From Chthonomonas sp. UBA2362 (lineage in GTDB: Bacteria; Armatimonadota; Fimbriimonadia; Fimbriimonadales; Fimbriimonadaceae), in NCBI GenBank assembly GCA_002344135.1, contig DDTO01000005.1:1-14139 (forward strand): a DNA stretch of 14,139 bases. The letters run 5' to 3'. Below, in pieces: positions 1 through 7,970 of this stretch (position 1 is the stretch's first letter; each line of letters starts with the position of its first letter). Below the pieces are notes generated by a model. It saw nothing but the letters and a program-made list of their open reading frames with translations, did no database searches and was not told where the DNA came from. Made by a program: the position numbers and the translations under genes.

Positions 1-26
1 TCTTTCTTTGCCTGAGCCGACTTGTC

Positions 27-40
27 GGGCGCTTTCGCCC
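27..40 (-). terminator. Weak hairpin downstream of the HAF-repeat gene
   Basis: The arms GGGCG (27-31) and CGCCC (36-40) pair perfectly around a 4-nt loop. They lie about 50 nt past the stop of the minus-strand gene that ends at 88. There is no T tract on the minus strand after the hairpin, so this could be only a pause or processing structure. The rest of 1-87 holds nothing else that I recognise. Confidence 0.2.
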
Positions 41-87
41 CGTTTCCAACCAAAACCTCCGGCTCCGCTTCGCCCCGGTCGAGGTAG

Positions 88-1248
88 CTATGGCAGGGCA
101 GGCATCATTCGCCGGCGGCGGCGAAGCAGCGCCAGGCCCAGGCCCAGCACGCCGAGGGTGCCGGGCTCGGGCACGGCTTCGATGCGGGCCATCCAGGCTT
201 GGGAGTTTCCGCTCGGGTCGATCCCGGTGCCGACGAGCACTCGGCCGTCCCGGGAAATGCCTGTTGCGGCAGTGAGGCGCCAACCCGAAAGGGAAGCACC
301 TTGATTGGCTAGGAGATCGGCGACCGCCACCATTCCGAGCCCGGGAGTCCAGAGGAAGGCCTCCGAGCCGTCGGCGCCCGTCCCTCGGCCGACGACGATG
401 CCCGTATCGCTCACTGCGAGCGCAGCCGAGTCGAATGTGCCGCCTTCTAGGTCACCCAGCGCGATCATCCCACCCGGATTCGAGGGGTTGCGGATGTCGA
501 AGATGTCGCCCGGCGACCAAAGAAACGCCTCGAAGCCGTTTGCAGACCAGCCGTACCCCACGATCGCATGGCCGCGTCTTGAGATCGCGGTAGCGGCACT
601 CTGAAAGCCGCCGCCGGGCAGATCACCCAGGCCGACGGCAACGTTGTCGATCCAGCGAACTGCCTCGAGGCCGTTCGCACCCGAGGACTCACCGGCGATC
701 ACACCGTTCTCGGCGATTCCGGCTGCTCTGCTCGCGCCCCCGTAGTCCGCCAGAGCGACCATGCCGGAAGATTGCGTCCATTGGAAGGCCCTCGCAAAGC
801 CCGGCGCGAGGAGAGAATAGCCGACCACCGCCGAACCGTCGGGCGATACCCAGAGGGCTTCCGAGTGTTTGACCGAAGGGTTAAGATAACCGAGCCCAAC
901 CATCCCGGATGAGGAGGACCATCGGAATGCCTGCGGCCCCTGACTCGATGCCGCGCTGGCACCGACGACGGTAGCGCCGGAGTCATCCAGCCCATAGGCA
1001 TAGCTTTCGCGCGGACCCCCCGGGAGGTCACCGAGCGCAACCATGCCGTTGCTCCACCGAAACGCTTCGGGGCCGTTCGCGGTGCCTCGCCCAGCGGCAG
1101 CCGATCCGTCTCCGGAGATCGCGTGGGCGGAACTTCCCCGCATAACGGGGGTCAGGTCTCCCAAGCCGCGAAACTCCGCGGCTTGGGTGGTTCCGGCGAG
1201 AGCCAGAAGGCCGAAGGGTAGGGCTCGGCGGATCGTATGATCGGACAT
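88..1248 (-). CDS. Secreted HAF-repeat protein with PEP-CTERM sorting tail
   Basis: The protein is 386 aa. Residues 1-23 form a signal peptide ending in TTQA. Then come about seven imperfect repeats of 40-50 aa, each with the pattern A-x-S-x-D/x-G-x-x-VVG, (E/Q)AFRW and GMVALGDLPGG. This is the pattern of the 'probable extracellular repeat, HAF' family, whose function is unknown. The C-terminus has VPEPGT (about 359-364), a hydrophobic stretch (GVLGLGLALL) and an arginine cluster. That is the tripartite PEP-CTERM signal, which in other bacteria is cut and anchored by an exosortase; no exosortase lies in this window. The start is supported by AGGAGAGG at 1252-1259. It lies 107 nt downstream of gyrB on the same strand, but nothing suggests a shared function. 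The family call is firm; the biological role is unknown. Confidence 0.9.
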   Translation of the reverse strand: MSDHTIRRALPFGLLALAGTTQAAEFRGLGDLTPVMRGSSAHAISGDGSAAAGRGTANGPEAFRWSNGMVALGDLPGGPRESYAYGLDDSGATVVGASAASSQGPQAFRWSSSSGMVGLGYLNPSVKHSEALWVSPDGSAVVGYSLLAPGFARAFQWTQSSGMVALADYGGASRAAGIAENGVIAGESSGANGLEAVRWIDNVAVGLGDLPGGGFQSAATAISRRGHAIVGYGWSANGFEAFLWSPGDIFDIRNPSNPGGMIALGDLEGGTFDSAALAVSDTGIVVGRGTGADGSEAFLWTPGLGMVAVADLLANQGASLSGWRLTAATGISRDGRVLVGTGIDPSGNSQAWMARIEAVPEPGTLGVLGLGLALLRRRRRMMPALP

Positions 1249-1355
1249 TTTCCTCTCCTATCGAGATAACTCGAAAACAATGAGGAACGGGGATGCACGC
1301 GGCGTGCCAACGACCGATCTTGCTCAGATAAGCCAGTACAAATCGGGGGGACGGA

Positions 1356-3458
1356 TCAGTAGTGCCAGTCGAGGTCGAGCGCTTCTTTGGCGTGCCGCTC
1401 AATGAACTCGCGGCGGGGTTCGACCTTCTCGCCCATGAGGCGCGAGAACATCATCTCGATCTCCATTTCGAATTCCGGGTCGAGCACGACCTTCAGAAGA
1501 CGCCGATTCTCGGGATTCATCGTGGTCTCCTCGAGTTCTTCGGCGTTCATTTCGCCAAGGCCTTTGAAGCGGGTGACGTGAGGCTCTTTCTTTCGGCTCA
1601 GGTTCTTCAGGATCTCGTCACGCTCTTCGTTGCTCATGGCGTAGTACCTCTCGTTCACTCCGGCTTTTATGACGAACAAGGGCGGCTGGGCGAGATAGAT
1701 ATGGCCGTGCTCGATCAACGGACGCATGTACCTGTAGAAGAATGTCAGCAGTAGGGTGCGAATATGCTCGCCGTCGACGTCGGCGTCGGTCATGATGATG
1801 ATCTTGTGGTAGCGGAGCTTCGTGATGTCGAGGCCATGCTCCTTGCCGTTACCATTTGCCGAAGCGCTCTGGGGCTCGGATTCTTCGGTTTCGACGGCCA
1901 TGGGGTCGGCCTCCTCCGAAGAACCTCGGCCGAGAGAAACGTCAAACCCGATTCCGAGGGCGGCGATGAGCGACTTGATTTCCTCGTTGTCGAGAGCCTT
2001 GTCTAGCCGGGCTCGCTCGACATTGAGAATCTTGCCCTTGAGGCCCATGATGGCCTGGGTCATGCGATCTCGAGCACCCTTAGCCGAACCTCCTGCCGAT
2101 TCACCTTCGACGAGGAACAACTCGCACTTCTCGGGCTCCTTGCTGACGCAGTCGGCGAGCTTTCCGGGAAGGCCGAATGAATCCATGGCAGAGCTTCGCT
2201 TGACGGCGTCGAACGCTTTGCGAGCGGCCTCGCGGGCACGTTGAGCGGTCAGAGCTTTGTCGACGATCGCCCGCGCGATGCGCGGATTTTCGTCCATGAA
2301 GGTCGAGAGGCCGTCTCCGACGAGCGAGTTGACGATTCCCTGAACCTCGGGGGTGACGAGCTTCACCTTGTCTTGGGAGTTGTAGCTCGGGTTCTCCAGT
2401 TTGAGCGCGATGACGGCAGTCAGGCCGTCGGCCACGTCGTCCGCTTGGAAATTCTTATCCTTTTCCTTGAGGACGTTGTTCTTGCGCGCGTAGGCATTGA
2501 TGATGCGGGTGAGGGCGGCGCTGAACCCGGAGACGTGGGTGCCTCCGTCGGGCTGGTGGATATTGTTCGAGAACGCCAGGATCGTCTGGTTGTACCCGTC
2601 GTGGTACTGGAGCGCGATTTCGACTTCGTAGGCTTCCTTGGCCCGGCGGAAGAAGATCACCTTGTGAAGCGCGGTTTTGCTCTCGTTCACATCTTCGACC
2701 AGCTGCTGGATGCCGCGCGTATAGTGATAGGTTTCGTTTTGCTCGAGATCCTGCTCGTCGACGAACTCGAAGGTGACCGTCGGATTCAAGTAGGCCAGTT
2801 CGCGTAAGCGTGACTTGACGATATGCAGGTCGTACTCGGTCTCGGTAAGGACGCTCGCATCGGCGAGCCAGCGGGTGTTGGTTCCGGAGCCCTTCGCCTT
2901 GCCCACTTCTTGTACCGCGGCTTGTGGCTTGCCGGCCTCATAGCGCTGGAAATACTCCTTTCCATCGCGGCGGACACGGACTTCGCACCATTCGGAGAGC
3001 GCGTTGGTACACGAGACGCCGACGCCGTGCAGGCCGCCGGACACCTTATAGCCTCCCCCTTCGCCGAATTTGCCACCGGCGTGAAGAACAGTCATCACGA
3101 CCTCGAGAGTGGAGATACCCATCTTGGGGTGCGGCCCCACGGGGATGCCACGGCCGTTGTCCTCGATGCTCATCGAATTGTCTCGATGGAGGGTCACCAC
3201 GATCCGATCGCAGAATCCGGCCAAGGCCTCGTCGACGGAGTTGTCGAGGACCTCCCGAAACATCTGATGGAGGCCCTTCTTACCGTTGTCGCCGACGTAC
3301 ATTCCCGGCCGCTTGCGCACGGCCTCCAAGCCTTCCAGAACCTGGATGCTCTCTTCGTCGTAAACGCCTTGCGCGTGGGAATCGAGGGCGACGTCGGTGA
3401 TCGCTTGCCCCGCGCTCTCGTTCGTAGGTTGGGGAATCGTCTCTTCGCGGTCTGACAT
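1356..3458 (-). CDS. gyrB: DNA gyrase subunit B
   Basis: This is the ATPase subunit of gyrase, which works with GyrA to introduce negative supercoils. The chosen start (MSDREE) gives 700 aa, the short GyrB type without the large E. coli insert. The frame stays open a further 159 codons upstream, but that part does not look like GyrB and runs antisense into the divergent gene. Visible motifs are EAVRKRPGMYVG (45-56), DNSVDEAL (72-79) with the catalytic Glu region, EDNGRGIPVG (99-108), GGLHGVGVSCTNALS (141-155), the QTILAFSNNIHQPDGGTH transducer loop (291-308), TOPRIM EGESAGGSAKGARDR (451-465) and TDADVDGEHI (557-566), and FKGLGEMNAEEL (631-642). The TOPRIM Asp of the common EGDSAGG is Glu here. 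An acidic low-complexity stretch (about 508-543) sits inside the TOPRIM region. The start lacks a clear Shine-Dalgarno. GyrB is preferred over ParE because of the ILNVERAR segment and the C-terminal DLDWHY. Confidence 0.97.
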   Translation of the reverse strand: MSDREETIPQPTNESAGQAITDVALDSHAQGVYDEESIQVLEGLEAVRKRPGMYVGDNGKKGLHQMFREVLDNSVDEALAGFCDRIVVTLHRDNSMSIEDNGRGIPVGPHPKMGISTLEVVMTVLHAGGKFGEGGGYKVSGGLHGVGVSCTNALSEWCEVRVRRDGKEYFQRYEAGKPQAAVQEVGKAKGSGTNTRWLADASVLTETEYDLHIVKSRLRELAYLNPTVTFEFVDEQDLEQNETYHYTRGIQQLVEDVNESKTALHKVIFFRRAKEAYEVEIALQYHDGYNQTILAFSNNIHQPDGGTHVSGFSAALTRIINAYARKNNVLKEKDKNFQADDVADGLTAVIALKLENPSYNSQDKVKLVTPEVQGIVNSLVGDGLSTFMDENPRIARAIVDKALTAQRAREAARKAFDAVKRSSAMDSFGLPGKLADCVSKEPEKCELFLVEGESAGGSAKGARDRMTQAIMGLKGKILNVERARLDKALDNEEIKSLIAALGIGFDVSLGRGSSEEADPMAVETEESEPQSASANGNGKEHGLDITKLRYHKIIIMTDADVDGEHIRTLLLTFFYRYMRPLIEHGHIYLAQPPLFVIKAGVNERYYAMSNEERDEILKNLSRKKEPHVTRFKGLGEMNAEELEETTMNPENRRLLKVVLDPEFEMEIEMMFSRLMGEKVEPRREFIERHAKEALDLDWHY

Positions 3459-3511
3459 GGGTCTTTTGGTCTCGAACTCGGCCGCAAATTGCTGCCCGGA
3501 CGAGTAGACGA

Positions 3512-3542
3512 ATTGTACCTGAAACGGGGTGGCGGGCGCCAA
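3512..3542 (-). promoter_or_regulatory. Candidate gyrB promoter
   Basis: On the minus strand a TACAAT -10 hexamer (3517-3512) is preceded by TTGGCG (3542-3537) with a 19-nt spacer, longer than the usual 17. It lies about 54 nt upstream of the gyrB start, inside the divergent spacer shared with the DinB-like gene. The -10 is good and the -35 is mediocre. This is a pattern match only. Confidence 0.35.
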
Positions 3543-3612
3543 TCCACCATCCTTCAGCGGGCAAGCCGCGACGCCGCTTTCGACCATCCCAATCACCGGC
3601 CAAAATAGCCCC

Positions 3613-4065
3613 ATGACGATCGACGATCTGGTCAAGGCGTGGCGGGTCAACGACGCCCTCAATCGTGAATGGCTGGGCATCTGCGCCGATGCAGACTTCG
3701 ATCTCAAGCCCGGGAAAGGCAAGACGATCCGCTCGAACTTCGTCCACATCGTCGGGGTCCGTCGGATGTGGCTCGAGGAGAAGATGCCGAAGGCGGCCGC
3801 CCAGGTCCCCAAACTCGACTGGAAGACCGCCGCCCGCGAGGAGATCGCGACCGGCTTGGAACTGTCCCACGACCTCATGGCCGAACTCTTTCGGAAGCGC
3901 GAGGAGCGGACCAGGCCCGATCGCTGGACGACCATCGGCTTCTTCGCGTACTGCGTCGCTCACGAGGCCCACCACCGATCACAAATCGAAATCGCGTTAC
4001 GGCTCAATGGACGCGAACCCGACGACAAGGTGCTCTACGGGCTCTGGGATTGGACGAAGAAGTGA
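3613..4065 (+). CDS. DinB-like (DinB/YfiT superfamily) four-helix protein
   Basis: With start MTIDDL the protein is 150 aa, the usual length for this superfamily. DinB-like proteins are small four-helix bundles that bind a divalent metal through three histidines; many are thiol-dependent transferases, others have no known reaction. Candidate ligands are visible: His45 in FVHIVGVRRMW, and His117 with His121 in HEAHHRSQI (an H-x3-H pair). A GTG start at 3529 would add 28 aa, but those residues overlap the gyrB promoter region and look unlike the family, so the later ATG is chosen. No clear ribosome binding site is seen. It overlaps queA by 4 nt, so the two are probably co-transcribed. No substrate can be assigned; the symbol dinB would overstate the relationship. 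Confidence 0.8.
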   Translation: MTIDDLVKAWRVNDALNREWLGICADADFDLKPGKGKTIRSNFVHIVGVRRMWLEEKMPKAAAQVPKLDWKTAAREEIATGLELSHDLMAELFRKREERTRPDRWTTIGFFAYCVAHEAHHRSQIEIALRLNGREPDDKVLYGLWDWTKK

Positions 4066-5105
4066 TTTTTGGGGATCGACTTGCCGACTACGACTACGAC
4101 CTTCCCGATTGGGCCATCGCCCAAACGCCACTGGAGGATCGGTCTTCGGCGAAACTGCTTTGGCTCGATCCGGCGACAGGGGCCATAGAGCACCTGAGGT
4201 TCGTCGATATCGTCGACCTCCTCGACCCCGGCGATCTGCTCGTCCTGAACGACACCCGGGTGACCGCCCGACGTCTGATCGGCCGAAAGCCCACTGGCGG
4301 CGCGGTCGAAGTCCTCGTGCTCGGTCCTATTGGCGACGACCGGTTCTCTGCGCTGGTCAAGCCAGGGCGCCGCTTGCGACAGGGTTCGGTAATCGAGTTT
4401 CGCGAGGGCCTGCGAGCCGAGGTCGTGGAAACGCGATCGGGCGGGGTTCGGGCTCTGGCTTGGCTCGATTCTCCGTCCTCCGACGTGATCGAGTCGGTCC
4501 TCGCATCGGGGGAAACACCCTTGCCTCCCTATATTCACTCTTCGCTTCGCGACGAGAGCCGGTACCAGACCGTCTATGCCTCGAACCCGGGCAGCGCCGC
4601 GGCACCGACCGCGGGATTGCATTTTACGAAACCCCTGATGGAGCGCCTCCGCTCAAAGGGTGTCGAGTTTGCTCACGTGACCCTCGACGTGGGTCTCGAC
4701 ACTTTCAAGCCGGTACAGGCTGATGACCTCGGCGACCATGTCATGCATGGCGAGCGCTGTTCGGTCCCTCCGGAAACCCAGAGGGCGATCGCCGAGGCAA
4801 AGGGTCGTATCGTTGCGGTGGGTACCACGACCGTCCGCACCTTGGAGTCGTTCGCCGTCGGGCCACGCCGGGTGAACAGCGGAACCATGTCGACAGCGCT
4901 CTTTATCCGTCCGGGCTACACCTTCGGAATCGTCGATTCAATGCTCACGAATTTCCATCTCCCCCGAACCACGATGCTAATGATGATCTCAGCGATGGCC
5001 AGCCGCGAAGCGGTGCTTAGGGCATACGACGAAGCGATCGACAGGCGTTATCGCTTCTTAAGTTTCGGAGATGCCATGATCATCATGCCATCAGTTAGCC
5101 GGTAG
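4062..5105 (+). CDS. queA: S-adenosylmethionine:tRNA ribosyltransferase-isomerase
   Basis: QueA transfers and isomerises the ribosyl group of SAM onto preQ1 at the tRNA wobble position to make epoxyqueuosine. The start is taken as the GTG at 4062, whose GTGA overlaps the TGA stop of the upstream gene. It gives 347 aa with the family's usual N-terminus (DYDYDLPDWAIAQTPLE, 9-25). No in-frame ATG exists nearby. Conserved blocks are NDTRVTARRL (63-72), EVLVLGPIGDDRFSALVKPG (83-102), ETPLPPYI (151-158), RYQTVYASNPGSAAAPTAGL (167-186), VAVGTTTVRTLES (251-263), NSGTMSTALFIRPGYTFGIV (272-291) and TNFHLPRTTMLMMISA (296-311). The block VTLDVGLDTFKPV carries Asp209 where LHVG is common, and MHGE replaces the usual MHSE. 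Length and motifs suggest an intact enzyme. No other queuosine gene is in the window. Confidence 0.96.
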   Translation: MIFGDRLADYDYDLPDWAIAQTPLEDRSSAKLLWLDPATGAIEHLRFVDIVDLLDPGDLLVLNDTRVTARRLIGRKPTGGAVEVLVLGPIGDDRFSALVKPGRRLRQGSVIEFREGLRAEVVETRSGGVRALAWLDSPSSDVIESVLASGETPLPPYIHSSLRDESRYQTVYASNPGSAAAPTAGLHFTKPLMERLRSKGVEFAHVTLDVGLDTFKPVQADDLGDHVMHGERCSVPPETQRAIAEAKGRIVAVGTTTVRTLESFAVGPRRVNSGTMSTALFIRPGYTFGIVDSMLTNFHLPRTTMLMMISAMASREAVLRAYDEAIDRRYRFLSFGDAMIIMPSVSR

Positions 5106-5264
5106 TTCTTACAGAAATCCCGCAAGATTGACGGCCCGATTGCGACATTCCGGTACTTGCTTCAGCACCGATTCAGAGGAACTCGCGATACAATCTCCTC
5201 GGGTTCGCGACGGATATAGTCTGCGACCAGAGTATTCATTCCGATAGAGAGGAGATCTCAAAGC

Positions 5265-5894
5265 ATGAAAAAGTTACTGGCTTTCGCCCTTCTCACCTTC
5301 ACAGCGGTGCCCGCGTTTTCGCAGGTCATCTCCGTCGAGGCGGCTCCGCTCGACGCGCTCGTCGTTCAGAACCTCCCGGTCTACACCGGTCATGCCGGCC
5401 CCTATTCGGCCTTCGGCGTCGCTGCATTCGATCAGTTCGACGACTATCAAGCCGACCTCAACGGTACTCCTTACCAGAACATGTCGCAGTTTAACGTCGA
5501 GCAGATGATCTTCGTCGGCGGCGTTAGTGCCGTTAACGGAATTCTCGACTTCGAGTTCCGCGACAATACGAATACGAACGTGGTTACTGCGTTTAGTGTA
5601 TCGTTGCCGGCCGCAGGCGACTTTATCTGGACGATCACGTTCGGCGCCGGTATCGTGGCCGATCAGGACGGAGTTCTGCGCATTCGCAATCGCCAGGGCA
5701 CCACTGGTCGGTGGTTCTTCACCACCACGCCTCCTAGCCTAGGCACGAACAATGTCGCTGTCGGATCGGGCTCCGCGCTAACTCCCCAGCGGAACCAGGC
5801 CTTTTCGCTCAACGCCGTTCCCGAGCCGGGAACGATGATCGCGATCGGCTTCGGTGTGGCCGCCCTCGCTGCCCGCCGTCGACGCCGCGCATAA
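5265..5894 (+). CDS. Small secreted PEP-CTERM protein
   Basis: The protein is 209 aa. It begins with a classic signal peptide (MKKLLAFALLTFTAVPAFSQ) cut after Ala-Phe-Ser or Ser-Gln. The mature part is rich in beta-strand-forming residues, Asn, Gly and Thr, with no cysteine and no enzyme motif that I recognise. The C-terminus has VPEPGT (185-190), a hydrophobic helix (MIAIGFGVAALAA) and RRRRRA, the PEP-CTERM sorting signal. An AGAGGAGA ribosome binding site lies about 10 nt before the ATG. A TACAAT -10-like hexamer at 5189-5194 lacks a convincing -35. The gene is followed at once by a strong hairpin terminator, so it is probably monocistronic. Such proteins are usually surface- or matrix-associated; the specific role is unknown. 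Confidence 0.88.
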   Translation: MKKLLAFALLTFTAVPAFSQVISVEAAPLDALVVQNLPVYTGHAGPYSAFGVAAFDQFDDYQADLNGTPYQNMSQFNVEQMIFVGGVSAVNGILDFEFRDNTNTNVVTAFSVSLPAAGDFIWTITFGAGIVADQDGVLRIRNRQGTTGRWFFTTTPPSLGTNNVAVGSGSALTPQRNQAFSLNAVPEPGTMIAIGFGVAALAARRRRRA

Positions 5895-5922
5895 GGACCT
5901 TCGAACCTCCGAAGTCTGCTTG

Positions 5923-5951
5923 GAGCCCCGGCCATTGGCCGGGGCTCTTTC
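5923..5951 (+). terminator. Rho-independent terminator of the PEP-CTERM gene
   Basis: A perfect 11-bp stem, GAGCCCCGGCC (5923-5933) with GGCCGGGGCTC (5937-5947), closes a 3-nt loop and is followed by TTTCT. It lies 28 nt after the stop at 5894. It also abuts the SulP stop (5951-5953), so the convergent transcripts meet here. The T tract is present only on the + side. Confidence 0.85.
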
Positions 5952-7609
5952 TATCCTTCGACAGCCAGAATCTCTCGCGCGCGCTGAACGGCGTCTCGCA
6001 GCGACGGCTGGATGTTCTCATCGCCCAGGTGACGATGAAATTCTGCTTGACTGAAGAGCCTTGCCGGCTGTTGGCGCATTCCACAGATCACGAGCGTTCG
6101 TCCGGATGCACGGAGTCTTTCGGCGAGGTCCTCCAAAGCGTGCAGACCAGTGGCGTCGATAGCGGTCATGTTCCTTAAGCGCAGCAAAACCACGCGAGGC
6201 AATTCGTCGATCTGATCGATAATTGTCTCGAGCTTGTCGGTAGCTCCAAAGAGGAATGGACCGTGGATGCGAAAGACCACTGCCCCTTCGGGAATGTCCA
6301 CAGATTGAAGGCTATGAATGTGGCCCTCTTCGATGTATTCCGGCGTTACTCGTTCGACCGTCGTCGTGAGAGTCACCTTTCTGATGAAGAGCAGGGCAGC
6401 GAGGATCATGCCGGCTTCCACAGCCACCGTCAGATCGGCAAGGACCGTTAGCGCGAACGTAATGAGCCAGACCGCGATATCGGCTTTGCTGAGCTTGAGG
6501 ATCTCGGGAATCTCGCCCCACTCTCCCATGTTGTAGGCGACCACGAACAGGATCGCCGATAGAATGCAAAGCGGGATGTGGCCCGCCAGGCTCGTTGCGA
6601 AGAGGAGGATCGCGAGCAGGGTTACCGAGTGGATCATCCCGGCCACCGGCGTCTTCGCGCCCGCCCGAATGTTGGTTGCGGTTCGAGCGATTGCGCCCGT
6701 TGCGGGCAGCCCGCCAAAGAGCGGAGATGCGACGTTCGCAACGCCCTGAGCCACCAATTCGACGTTGGGGTTGTGCCGATCACCCGACATGCGATCTGCG
6801 ACGACTGCGGAAAGGAGCGACTCTATCGCGCCGAGCATCGTCACGGTGAGAACGGGCGAGAGAAGCGGGAGGATCAAATCCGGCCGGAACGCGGGAATCT
6901 GCAGGGTGGGCAGGCCGCCAGGAATGCCGCCGTAGGTGGACTGAATCGTCGAAACGGGAAGTTGAAGTGCCCAGGCCACTCCGGTTCCGATCACGAGGGC
7001 GACGATTGCCCCTGGAACCCGCTTGACGAACCTCATCATCAGAATGATGAGCAAGAGGGCAGAGGCCGCAAGCAGGGTCGTATCGAGGGATAGGGTCCCC
7101 CAGTGCGCGGCGATCGATCGCATCCGCTCGAGAAAATCGCCCGGCACTTTCTCGATCTGCAGGCCGAAAAAGTCCTTCAACTGGGTGCTTGCGATAAGGA
7201 CGGCGATGCCGTTGGTGAACCCGATCACGACGGGGCGCGGGATGTACTTGACGGCGGTCCCGAGGCCGGTCAGGCCCAAGAGCATCAGGAAGACGCCCGC
7301 CATCAGCGTCACCATGAAGAGTCCGTCCATTCCGTGGCGCTGGACGATGTCGGCAACGACCACCACGAAAGCGCCGGTCGGTCCGCCGATCTGGGTCATC
7401 GAGCCGCCGAGAGCGGAGATCAGGAACCCGGCCACGATCGCGCAGTAGATTCCGCTCTGGGGCGGCACGCCTGACGCGATCGAAAAGGCCATCGCGAGCG
7501 GCAGCGCTACCAAGCCCACCGTCACGCCCGCGACGAGGTCGCCGAGAAACTTCCTCAGGCTGTAGTCCCGAAGCGCGATGATCGACTTGGGAAGGAGCAG
7601 TTGCGCCAT
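5951..7609 (-). CDS. SulP family anion transporter with STAS domain
   Basis: This is an inner-membrane permease of the SulP/SLC26 family, whose members move sulfate, bicarbonate or dicarboxylates. With start MAQLLL the protein is 552 aa, the usual size. The open frame continues upstream into the arsR gene, but that part is low-complexity out-of-frame sequence. The N-terminal transport domain (about 1-410) shows ALPLAMAFSIASGVPPQSGI (35-54), GGPTGAFVVVV (75-85), AIESLLSAVVADRMSGDRHN (261-280) and GGLPATGAIARTATNIRAGA (299-318), with about a dozen hydrophobic segments. The cytoplasmic STAS domain (about 434-545) has the typical MTAIDATGLHALEDL. The substrate cannot be read from the sequence. 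The gene starts 2 nt after the arsR stop, so the ArsR-type protein is its likely regulator. Confidence 0.93.
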   Translation of the reverse strand: MAQLLLPKSIIALRDYSLRKFLGDLVAGVTVGLVALPLAMAFSIASGVPPQSGIYCAIVAGFLISALGGSMTQIGGPTGAFVVVVADIVQRHGMDGLFMVTLMAGVFLMLLGLTGLGTAVKYIPRPVVIGFTNGIAVLIASTQLKDFFGLQIEKVPGDFLERMRSIAAHWGTLSLDTTLLAASALLLIILMMRFVKRVPGAIVALVIGTGVAWALQLPVSTIQSTYGGIPGGLPTLQIPAFRPDLILPLLSPVLTVTMLGAIESLLSAVVADRMSGDRHNPNVELVAQGVANVASPLFGGLPATGAIARTATNIRAGAKTPVAGMIHSVTLLAILLFATSLAGHIPLCILSAILFVVAYNMGEWGEIPEILKLSKADIAVWLITFALTVLADLTVAVEAGMILAALLFIRKVTLTTTVERVTPEYIEEGHIHSLQSVDIPEGAVVFRIHGPFLFGATDKLETIIDQIDELPRVVLLRLRNMTAIDATGLHALEDLAERLRASGRTLVICGMRQQPARLFSQAEFHRHLGDENIQPSLRDAVQRAREILAVEG

Positions 7610-7611
7610 CC

Positions 7612-7962
7612 CTAGCGCTCTCCCAAGCCTTCGAGAATCGCCAGCGACTCCTCGAGGTGAGCCTTGAAATACCGCCTCATGGTGTCGAGGACGTCCGTCA
7701 GGAGGGGATCGCGGAGCGAGTAGAAGACCTGGTTGCCGACCTTTCGATTGACGACTAGGCCTTTGCTGCGCAGGAGGGCGAGGTGCTGCGACGCATTCGC
7801 TGGCTCGATCCCCACCGCCTCGACGATCGCGCTCACCGGCCTCTCCCCTTCGCGTAAGCACTCGACGATATGGATGCGGGTCGGATGCCCGAGGACCTGG
7901 AAGACGTCGGCCTTGAATCGCCTGAGAGATTCCGCCAAGGTAGGGGCCAGATCATGATCCAT
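7612..7962 (-). CDS. ArsR-family winged-helix transcriptional regulator
   Basis: The protein is 116 aa, typical for the family. The N-terminal helix (FKADVFQVLGHPTRIHIVECL, 16-36) is the ArsR signature. It is followed by the helix-turn-helix (42-70; recognition helix around ANASQHLALLRSKGLV) and the beta wing (VNRKVGNQVFYSL, 71-83). The metal-sensing ELCVCD motif of ArsR/SmtB is absent. The only cysteine is Cys35, so it is probably not a classic thiolate metal sensor; the signal is unknown. It heads a two-gene operon with SulP and probably represses it and itself. A 22-bp imperfect palindrome lies 9 nt before its start. No Shine-Dalgarno precedes the ATG, and a TATACT -10-like box ends 6 nt before it, so the message may be leaderless. 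Confidence 0.92.
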   Translation of the reverse strand: MDHDLAPTLAESLRRFKADVFQVLGHPTRIHIVECLREGERPVSAIVEAVGIEPANASQHLALLRSKGLVVNRKVGNQVFYSLRDPLLTDVLDTMRRYFKAHLEESLAILEGLGER

Positions 7963-7970
7963 AACATCAG

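Noticed and set aside
2241..3455. Two long + strand open frames (188 and 210 aa) opposite gyrB
   Set aside because: They are antisense shadows of a GC-rich, highly conserved coding region; the proteins show no domain logic and gyrB accounts for the bases.
3459..3935. N-terminal extension of the gyrB frame
   Set aside because: The extra 159 residues have no GyrB character and run antisense through the DinB-like gene; MSDREE is the sensible start.
3665..4723. A 352-aa + strand frame across the DinB-like gene and queA
   Set aside because: It is Arg/Ser/Pro-rich with no motifs, and both overlapping frames encode clear families.
7612..7962. Classic arsenic or cadmium sensor
   Set aside because: The cysteine metal motif of ArsR/SmtB is missing; only Cys35 is present.
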